Below are positions 55,284-64,000 of a DNA stretch of 64,000 bases, one piece after another. A program made the translations under genes and the position numbers. The notes beneath the pieces are model-generated. The model was not told where the DNA came from. It saw nothing but the letters and a program-made list of their open reading frames with translations, and did no database searches. Origin of the DNA: Mixophyes australis (lineage: Eukaryota; Chordata; Amphibia; Anura; Limnodynastidae); NCBI GenBank assembly GCA_036250195.1, contig JAVHZZ010000003.1, positions 333,011,875-333,075,874 on the forward strand. Direction: 5' to 3'. Numbering within the stretch: the stretch's first letter is position 1; each line of letters starts with the position of its first letter.

Positions 55284-57115
55284 GTAGAGAAGCGCCACCA
55301 ATTAATGTAGATCCTGTCCATGGCACTAGGGTAGACAGGCATAATACAGGGCAACATTAGTTATGCATATGCACCAGTTATTTAAATGATATTACTCAGT
55401 ACAGTTTTGATATGTTAAAGTACAATAATGGGCTTTCTTGCTCTTTACACTTTTCTGCTGCAAATGCAACCTGAAGTACACACTGACAGCAATCTATAAA
55501 TAAATAAATGATTATTATGATATTAGTTTTCCTAATACACTGATCACTAATACACTACATACTACATCTGTCATTGTACTCTATTCTAGTTTGACAATTA
55601 ATGAGACCACTAAAGCATATTTTCTAGTAAAAACAAACAGTTGACTTTCCCTAAACTTCACTAATGCAAACTAAGGAACAGAAGAACAGTGGTTTAGGAA
55701 TTGGATTTATAGAATCAGTGTAACAGGAGACCAAATTATAATTGCCAACGTACTGTAATAGCATAGCCTTTCCACATTTATTCTGTATTAAATTTTGAAA
55801 CAAAGAATACTTCAGCCAAAACTGCTGCACCTAGCAAGAGCCCTAAGGCCTACTTTCAGAATGTACTATTGAGTGACACTTGGAAATGCATTCATCCTTG
55901 TAATTCAAGAAACAAACTTGGCTTTCAGTAAGCATTTCATTATTCAGGCTCTAATGTAACATGTTGACTGTATAAAAGATGTTTGTAATTAAAATAGCTT
56001 CTACTTAAAACAAGTCATAATAGCACAGTGAACAGCATGCAATGCAAAACATTGTTTAACAAATTAAACACATTACGATAATGGTGGAAGAAGTTGAGAG
56101 TATTGATATAATAAAGCATGCTATTAGCTCTCTCATTTGAATACTTGATTAACACCACAGTTTCTTAATGTAGATGTTTAATGTTTGTCTGCTATAGACT
56201 ATAGAGTTTTATTGTTCTGTCTGACCATATTTTTTCGGGTGACACTTTAAAGGCCTGACCTTTAAAAGCATTTTACCTACAATGTTTTGTTATTTATAAT
56301 ATATTATAGAGCCATAAAGTACAACATCAACCATACAGAAATGGCCATATCACCTTTTACAAATATAGCATATGATTACCAAGTTAAAACACCAAATTGC
56401 TAAGAAATACCATGTTCATGTTGGTGTTAATATAATTTTTTTTTAGCACAAATATTTGTACTGTACACGTTTTTGCTATCCTTGTGACAGAATAAGCGGT
56501 GCAGGCCAGCAGAGGCTCACTTGGCAAAGAGCACACCAAGGCAATGTTAAGGGTATTTGTGGCATACAAAAGATTCCCCACATACAGGTGACTTCTTTTA
56601 CTGCATGGATTAATCGCACCTGAAAGTCTCTGTAGCTCTCAAGTCACAAGCTGAGTGATTGATGACAGCCACCATCAGGCATTTTTGCTGTCTTTAATTG
56701 AATTAAGAGGTTGAATAGTGTTTGGCTCATGAGTATCCAGGTCACCTTCACATGATAATATAGAAATGTAGAAAAATAATTTTAGGGCTCTGAGTCAATG
56801 GTGACGGGTTTCCGGCAGAGCTGCCATCTTCTTTAGGTGCAAAGGTATGTGGACAGGCCAAGGGTCCTCACCAAAGACACCAAGCCTACTCTACAGGCCA
56901 CTTATATCCTTACTAGACCCATTCCCCTTCTAATAGAATAGTTCAAAGAGGGGAATGATCCCCATCTTTACTGGCCCTCAATCAACTAGCTGATGAGAAC
57001 CAGTATGTTTATCCCCCCTATGCTTAAGTAAATTAAAATACTCATGATCAAAACACCCAATGATATCAAAATGACTACAGTCACTTAGTTTGAGTTCTGT
57101 CACTGTGAACTAGTA
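55284..57115. other. no recognisable gene
   Basis: AT-rich, short open frames only. Nothing recognised. Confidence 0.5.
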
Positions 57116-57116
57116 T

Positions 57117-57152
<36 letters not shown>
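57116..57152. repeat. (TA)n microsatellite
   Basis: Uninterrupted AT repeat at the tail end of the antisense L2 fragment; it may have grown from that tail. Confidence 0.95.
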
Positions 57153-57159
<7 letters not shown>

Positions 57160-57590
57160 ATTTATATAGTGCCAGCATATGCCATAGTGCTTTACAATTG
57201 TGAACAAACACAGTAATAAAACAATACAGACAGACATAGAGTAAGTATGTCCTGGTCGCAAGCTTTCAATCTATGGGACAATGGGAGTTTGATACAGGAG
57301 GTTAAATGTTACATATTGCATATTGGTGCAGTCTGATCTCAAAGGTAGAAAGTGCTAAGTATGCTATATGATCCAGTTTCATAGCAATGTTGGTCAAAGG
57401 GTGTTGTCCAGTGTGCATTGTGTAGAGGGTGGTAATACGATAACCTCTAGGTTGAGAAATTTTATAAGCTTGCCTGAAGAGGTGGGTTTTCAGAGAACAT
57501 TTGAAGGTTTGAAGAACAGAGGAACGTCCTATTGTGCGAGGGAGTGAATTCAACAAAGTGGGTGCTGTCTGAAAAAAGTCCTGTTACCAG
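57153..57590 (-). mobile_element. L2-type LINE 3' fragment, antisense
   Basis: The minus-strand reading includes FKCSLKTHLFRQAYKIS (57430-57510), equivalent to FKHSLKTHLFRQAYNIP in the large L2, and PRTIGRSSVLQT upstream of it. It also has the complement of AACTCCCATTGTCCCATAGA and the tail TAGTGCCAGCATATGCC. A broken copy. Confidence 0.85.
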
Positions 57591-57825
57591 GAACACCTCT
57601 GAGGCATCAGGGATGCCATTAGTTCCTAGTAAATGTCAATGTAGAGAGATGGCACTGGTCTATCACATCCTTCACACCAGAGACCTATCACGTACAGAAC
57701 GACACTCCTTTCTCACAAAAGCACAATCATTTGTACAGAATGGAGTAATAGGCATCTACAAGAGTGGAGTAGGCACACCCAAAAAGTGGGAGAACAATAA
57801 ATAAAGATTAAATGTATGTTTGCTT

Positions 57826-57990
57826 TCAAAATTGACCATAGTCTCTCCCTCTCTGTCTGTCTGTGTCTGTGTGTGTGTCTATATTAGGGAATTTAGACTG
57901 TTTGCTCCAATGGGGCAGGGACTGATGTGAATGAGTTCTCTGTACAGCGCTGCAGAATTAGTGGCGCTATATAAATAAATGATGATGATG
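57826..57990 (+). mobile_element. tRNA-headed SINE, 3' half only
   Basis: AATTGACCATAGTCTCTCCC, TTAGGGAATTTAGACTG, CTCTGTACAGCGCTGCAGAA, GCGCTATATAAATAAATGAT. A 5'-truncated copy. Confidence 0.87.
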
Positions 57991-60139
57991 TTTAGTTAGT
58001 TGCCCATTAGTTAGGTAAATACAAATAGACAATCCAAAACAAAAAGAAGACCTTTAAAATCAATTGCAAATCGACTGCCCAATAACTAGTATATTCCAGA
58101 GGAGCAAGTAAAGGGCAAAAAGTATTGCATACTAACTGTTTGCTCTTTTAAGATGATAAAAAACTTCATAAAATAATTATCAGAGTAAATATGCCAATAC
58201 AATCAAACTTTGGTCAGGAGTACTAGTCTATAGTGAATTGATGTGCTAGATATTGGCTCATGTCAGAGACAGATTAGGACCGCATGGGGCCCCAGGGAAT
58301 ATAATGGTTTGGGCTTCCTTGCCTCCTTAATGTATCAAAAAACATAAAAATGGGTTAGATTAATCCAATCCCGATAGAGCCTAGGTTACATAATGGATGA
58401 TCTGGCCATGGTTCATCCCACAAAATGACTGCCTCCACTATGTGTAGGTGACAGGGTCCAGTAAGCAGGACAACATATTAAAATAAACCACCTGGAGGTG
58501 GGTTACATATTTGCATAATTACATATAAATCAAGTAGTAATAGTTTATTAATGTGAAACAGGCACGTGCTGTATGATTTTACAGTCATACATTTTGCATC
58601 ATTGAAGAATTTTGCTGACTACAGAGCAGCTTTTCCAACCAAAGAGAAAAGGAAAAGGAGTTGAAAAGTTTGTGTAACAACGTAATTGGGGATGTAAGAT
58701 TGAAGAGATGTTTAAATTAGTGTTGACTTAGTAAACAGTGCCTTTGATTTAATGCCATTCTTCCTGTTTGCTTTCTAATCTCCTAACAATTCAAACAAAT
58801 CCACTTTACTAAAATGCTTCATAAATATCTGGAATTAAAAACAGGCAGTTGTAATTGATTGTGTATGGAAGAAACTGGTGTTAAAATGAAATTCTGCTGC
58901 ACTAATCTGTTCCAGAACATAACTATATATAATATTTATGAAGGCTGCACCTGGGACTGCAAATTCTCCTAAAATGCTCAGTAAGTTACTAAACAGCATT
59001 TAGTTTTCAAAAGATTGCAGGTTTCCTAAACAATCTTGAAAGGTGAATGTGAATTTCAATGTATATCTGGGTTGTGCAGAATAAAAGTAAATAATACATC
59101 AAGACATACTATAGTCAAAAAGCTTTTGAAGTACCCCTGCTTCAAAATATTATAATTCTGTACTATTTATAGTTTTAAGATAAATGTTGGGATGGATTTC
59201 AGGGCCTCAAACCACCCTATACGTTCAGACGAGCGCATTCAGTGACTATGACGTGTTCCAAATAAAATGTAATGTGAGAATACAAGTGTCTTCTGTTCAC
59301 TTTGTACCACACATGTGAGTCCAAAATGCTGGACAATTTGGTCTGAGCCATAGTTAATGTTTGAACAGCAGATGCATGCAGATATAGGGATCAATTATCC
59401 CAGTGCATGCAACTTGCTTTTCTAATGTTGTTACCCATCAGGAACAAGCCCAACGTGTGCAACAGTACATGTACCAATTTTAAGCACATAAATGATCAAG
59501 TTAAGTACTGGCTAGCTTATATGTATTTACATTAACCTGTCCCTAAATTCTGGTCTGTGTGTAGAACCAAGAACTATTTAATAATATATATGTTATAATA
59601 AGAAGGACAGCTAAATAATTTTGGCATTAAGCCCCATGTGGACACATTTACCTGGCTATTTGGAACAACTACGGAACCACAAGATCAGTGGGCAATCTGG
59701 ACACATATGTAGGTCCAGATTTTGCAGACCTGGTTTTTCAGGCACTCAGGTAAATAGTCAGACCGCAGTGCCAGACAAGGATTACTGCACTGGTGGGTTG
59801 AACAATAAGCCACCACCACCCAAAACACAACAATGGGGTCATTTTTCTATCCAGTGTTCTATCATAAAGGATCAGATTTGATCCAACCATACTGATTTGG
59901 TAAAATGAGTACACAATAGGAGTAATGGCTAGTGAATGTGGTCAAATTGACTAAAGTCATCAATCAAAATCTCTTGTTGTATGGTCAGCTCCGCTGTCCG
60001 ATGTAGCCAAATCTGAAAGATTCAGCATTTGTGTTAAATGGCTGGATCCAACAGGGCATAATTAGCACACCTGGATGATGACCACAAATATGGGTACAAT
60101 GCAGTCATCTTTTATCCACATTCACTGCTAAAACTAAAA
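57991..60139. other. no recognisable gene
   Basis: AT-rich. No motif is recognised in the small frame at 59621-59881. Confidence 0.5.
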
Positions 60140-61592
60140 ACGCCATTACTCTCTCCTAATTGTCCTGGATCTCTCGGCTGCATTTGACACCGTTGACCAC
60201 TCTCTTCTCATACAAACGCTACAATCCATAGGTCTTCAAGACACTGTTCTATCCTGGTTGTCATCCTACCTTTCTAATCACTGTTAATTTTTATGGGGCC
60301 ACCTCTGCTCCGCTTCCTTTATCAGTTGGAGTACCGCAAGGCTCAGTGCTAGGTCCTCTGCTGTTCTCTATCTATACCGCTTCTCTTGGAAATCTAATAA
60401 GTTCCTTTGGATTTCAGTATCATCTCTATGCAGATGATACCCAAATTTATCTATCTTCTCCTGATCTCTCGACATCTGTGTTGTCTCGTGTAACTGACTG
60501 TCTTTCTGCCATTTCATCTTGAAAGTCCTCTCGCCAACTCAAACTTAATCTTTCTAAAACAGAGTTAATAATATTCCCACCCACCAACAAGAGCATATCT
60601 GACATTTCTATCTCTGTTGATAACAGGACCATAAATCCCACCCCACAAGCTCGCTACCTAGGTGTAATCCTTGACTCACACCTATCCTTTGTTCCCCACA
60701 TTGACTCTATATCTAAATCATGTTACATACATCTAAAAAACATTTCCAGAATTCGCACATATCTCACACAAGACACTGCAAAAACCTTAATCAATACACT
60801 TATCTCCCGCACTGACTATTGCCATTCCCTCCTTACTGGTCTTACCCAAAACAGACTCAAACCCCTACAATCTATTTTGCATGCAGCGGCAAGAGGGATT
60901 TTCCTTCTAAATCGTTATTCCTCTGCTGAATCACTCTGTATATCTCTACACTGGTTTGCTGTTTTCTACCGAATCCAATATAAAATACTTTTACTAACCT
61001 ACAAGACCATCAACAAAGCTGCACCAACATACATCTCCTCTCTTGTCTCAAAATATCTCCCAACTTGCCTACTCCGTTCTGCACAAGATCTGTCTCTCTC
61101 ATCCACCCTCATTACATCCTCCCATTCCCGGTTACAGGACTTTTTTCGGGCTGCACCCACTATTGAATTCTCTCTTTTGCACAATAAGACTCTCCTCTGG
61201 TCTACAAACTTTCAAGCATTCTCTGAAAACCCACCTCTTCAGACAAGCTTATAATATTCCTCAACCACCTTCTTAACCTCACTACATTACCCTATTACCA
61301 CCCGTTACACAATTTCACACTAGACAACCACCCCCTGACCAACATTGTTGTGTGACAGGATCATTTAGCTTATGAGTCACTTTTACCTTTGCAGTCTGGC
61401 TGGACAGAAATGCAAAATGTAGACTTAATTTCATGTATCGAACTCCCATTGTCCCATAGATTGTAACCTTGCAGGGCATTCTCACCTCTTTGTCTGTTTT
61501 ACCCAGTTTGTTTATTAGTTTACTGTGTTTGTCCCCAATTGTAAAGTGCTACGGAATATGTTGGCGCTATATAAATAAATGATAATGATGAT
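60140..61592 (+). mobile_element. L2-type LINE, 5'-truncated, best copy
   Basis: Runs from the middle of the reverse-transcriptase domain to the 3' tail. The 3' untranslated part has CATTGTTGTGTGACAGGATC, AACTCCCATTGTCCCATAGA and TTTGTCTGTTTTACCCAG, ending GTAAAGTGCTACGGAATATG, GGCGCTATATAAATAAATG and (GATGAT)n. The last block is shared with the SINEs of this window. Fragments at 29976, 37664 and 57153 belong to the same family. Confidence 0.92.
60142..61254 (+). pseudogene. L2 ORF2: reverse transcriptase and C-terminus
   Basis: Reads [15 protein letters not shown] (about 60170, catalytic aspartate region), a frameshift near 60280, [29 protein letters not shown] (active-site pair at about 60430), one TGA in the place of a tryptophan codon (about 60522), LKLNLSKTELIIF, ARYLGVILDS, and then a clean end: LHWFAVFYRIQYKILLLTY and KAAPTYISSLVSKYLP, closing with the LQTSL end at 61254. 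That order is typical of the L2/CR1 group. Only one frameshift and one stop were noticed, so this copy died fairly recently. Confidence 0.88.
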
Positions 61593-62529
61593 GATTTACT
61601 GTCTGGTAAGTCCAACATTTGATAGATCCTGATCAGATGTTGATCGGGATTAGCTCTTTCTGAGTTCTTATACACTGTGATTTGTGGCCACCTCAGAATA
61701 AAATAACCTATATGGTAATCAGAATCAGTGTATAAGGGCATTTTCTGGTTTATTGTGTCTGATTTCAGAAACACGTCTAAGGGCAGGTGGACCGTATCTG
61801 CACTATATTCAATGACAGAAGTTGTACTGACAGTAATACCAGCCACAAACATGAACACCTACTAAAATCCTCAATAATGTATACTGGAAATGCCATGCTG
61901 ATAACCAGCTACAAGCACGGGCTGTCTGTGACCACAATAAATGGTGGGTCAAGAGCAACCCAACATTTGATTGACACCAGTAAAGAACTCCAGTCAAAAC
62001 AAGCAGCCACAAAGGAATAAACACAACAAAATCTGTCATTTCATATACACTGACATTTACCAACATTTTATACCGTACATTGAATGTGGTAATCACAATA
62101 ACACATATTATAATGAAAGGCTTATTTGTGCTGGTGAAAATAACCCCACAGCAGGTGGTGAAAAAACCTCAGGGTCATTCACTCATCAATCTCCTACTGA
62201 TAAAGTGACAACCAACACGGTCTTATTTACTTGTATATAAATAGCTGTTTCTATCAATTCTCTAGCAATAAAAAGAAAGACCATGTTAGGTGACATGTGG
62301 TACACAATGCTGTGATAACACACATACAATCTGAAGTATTACAGTTATTTATTTGTGAGTGCATAAGGAAATCAATATACACACGGCTGATAATTCACTG
62401 CAAGGCTTCCAGCAATCAAGAACAAAATATTCTCATTGCAATGTTAATATAGATATACTGCTGATTACTAATATCAAGTGTAGGTGGGGGTAGGTTAAGT
62501 TGTTTATAATGTATAATGTCATACATGTC
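61593..62529. other. no recognisable gene
   Basis: Short open frames only; nothing recognised. Confidence 0.5.
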
Positions 62530-62676
62530 AATCCCATAGATTCTAAGCTTGCGAGCAGGGCCCCCATACCTCTATGTATGTAATACCTAGTATTGTTTTA
62601 TTACTACTTTCTCCCAATTGTAAAGCGCTACGGAATCTGCTGGTGCTATATAAATAAATATTGATGATGATGATGC
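62530..62676 (+). mobile_element. L2-type LINE 3' tail fragment
   Basis: CCCATAGATTCTAAGCTTGC, TATTGTTTTATTACTAC, TGTAAAGCGCTACGGAATC, GGTGCTATATAAATAAATA with (GAT)n. Same subfamily as 5756-5883. Confidence 0.78.
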
Positions 62677-62937
62677 TACTCGTCCACTCTCCCGCAATGT
62701 CTAGGAGACTCACGATTTACAGGTAGGTCTCCCGCAGGCTATTCTCCTGAAATCTTCCCACTTCCTAGTGAAGTGGGCTGGATGGGAGTCTCTATGACCC
62801 ATTTTACGGTGAATCGCATCATTTTGCCCCCACCACCAAAATGATGTGATTTGCCGCTCCCCGCACCCGTCCGTCCTCACACTTCACCTCCTCTCCTACA
62901 TCTCCCGGAGGAAAAGAGTAAAAAGTTGGTAAGTATG
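62677..62937. mobile_element. MITE, CTCCCGG family, degenerate copy
   Basis: Left CGTCCACTCTCCCGCAATG, middle CTTCCTAGTGAAGTGGGC, right GTTGGTAAGTATG match 35028-35321. It abuts the LINE tail, and the left terminus is eroded. Confidence 0.68.
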
Positions 62938-64000
62938 CATAATATACTTCCAAATTCTGCTGCTTACCAAATTATTTAAACCCTCTGGTTTTATAGGCAA
63001 AGAAGAAATTCTAAATAACTCCAAATAGGGAGATACTGGGGAATTTAAAATCAAAATAACTATTCTTTTTGTACAAAATAATACTTTTTTTTAATTTACC
63101 CATCATTAAATATATAAAAAATACATCAGGCTTCAGTATAAACTCCCATGATCAACACATGATTTTAGAATTCCAAATAGGCAGCTGCTAGCCAGCTATC
63201 CCAACGTTTAGAGGGAGGTGCAACTTGTTGAACCGAACAGCACATTCTCAGTGTAGGTATGTAATGTGGAGCTGTCATACACTAGATTAGAGTTTTAACT
63301 ATTTAATTAAAACAAGGGTGTGTGATTATCTGTAGCGGATGTGAAATCTATGCTATTTAACAAATCAAATATGGCATTAAGTATAAAATTGCTATTAAAG
63401 GAAGGAGACTAAAATATAACTAAAATATAACTTGAAAGACTTTTTTGCGAAAAAAACATGACATATAATTAGTTTATTTATCTGCAAAAATTACTGACTT
63501 GAAAATGGTAATACACAGTAAATGTATAGCTTGCTTGAGAATACAAATACATGTGGAGGTCTGATGGGCATGTGGCGGGATGTCTGAGGGGCATTTTGGG
63601 GGCAAGTGGGGAGTTTCAGAGTACATGTGGGATTTGAGGACTTTTGGGTTCTAAATACATGTGGGTTTATTTTGTGGCAAGTGGGAAGTCTGAGTGGCAT
63701 GTGGTAGAGATTTGGAGCAAATGAGGGGCACGCGGGGTCATTTTAGGATGAGTGATGGGGACAGCTTTTTATCTTTCTTGAAATAATGGGTATGGGTAAT
63801 AAGACCAAATATACTTTCAAAAAGTATCTTTTAAAAAAAAATCTGGGACATAAAATATAAATGGTTTGCTTGATGTGTTTAAAATGTAACAACTGCAGTG
63901 TATTTTAAGATATAATTTAGCAAACATCAAAATTATACTGGACACTGTAAATTGTGAGTTTTACCGGGCCTTCCATATGTTTAGTAAATACAGGTAAAAA
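62938..64000. other. no gene; G-rich wordy stretch near the end
   Basis: 63550-63740 is rich in GGCATGTGG, GCAAGTGGG and ACATGTGGG words, a degenerate low-complexity stretch with no firm period. The rest is AT-rich with nothing recognised. Confidence 0.45.

Noticed and set aside
57532..57804. 90-codon plus-strand frame
   Set aside because: Begins antisense within an L2 fragment and runs into unclassified DNA.
63491..63700. 69-codon minus-strand frame rich in P, T and H
   Set aside because: Translation of a degenerate G-rich low-complexity stretch.

Overview
This window looks like non-genic DNA from a vertebrate nuclear genome, most probably an anuran amphibian. That assignment rests on the repeat types: tRNA-headed SINEs ending in GCGCTATATAAATAAATGATG, L2-type LINEs with the same tail, L1-type LINEs, hAT and Tc1/mariner DNA transposons, LTR elements flanked by 5-bp duplications, and many foldback MITEs. 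It is inference from remembered repeat families; no species can be named. I found no host protein-coding exon I could defend, no RNA gene and no CRISPR array. The only long intact coding region belongs to a transposon.

Layout. 1-2177: nothing recognised. 2186-4868: a non-autonomous hAT-like element carrying a 61-bp higher-order minisatellite and a nested hAT MITE. 4877-13380: SINEs, LINE tails, a 450-bp foldback at 7264-7717, and unclassified DNA. 13381-17118: a decayed antisense L1 broken by one clear solo LTR and one probable LTR. 18172-18865: remnant of a hAT copy. 18879-25494: a four-level nest, with a Tc1-like fossil hit by an LTR, hit by an L1, hit by an antisense L1 fragment. 25499-26271: a SINE, then a repeat lying between two (TA)n arrays. 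26272-39630: sparse MITEs, L2 and RTE-like fragments, an LTR-like stretch and a SINE carrying a small insertion.

39639-45994 is the centrepiece: a complete hAT transposon with an exact 8-bp target duplication (ATTATTTT), short terminal inverted repeats starting TAGAGATG, an uninterrupted 997-residue BED-finger/hAT transposase on the minus strand, and 21 units of a tandem repeat of exactly 100 bp just upstream of the start codon. 46362-46815 is a solo LTR of the same family as the one at 15759-16315. The rest (46816-64000) holds two copies of a palindromic MITE with an RFX/CCAAT-like core, more SINEs, and a 1.4-kb L2 LINE at 60140-61592 whose 3' tail matches the SINE tails.

How the parts relate: the hAT transposase would act on its own ends and perhaps on the decayed relative at 18172-18865. 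The L2 machinery is the likely source of mobility for the SINEs, through the shared tail. All other coding traces are broken.
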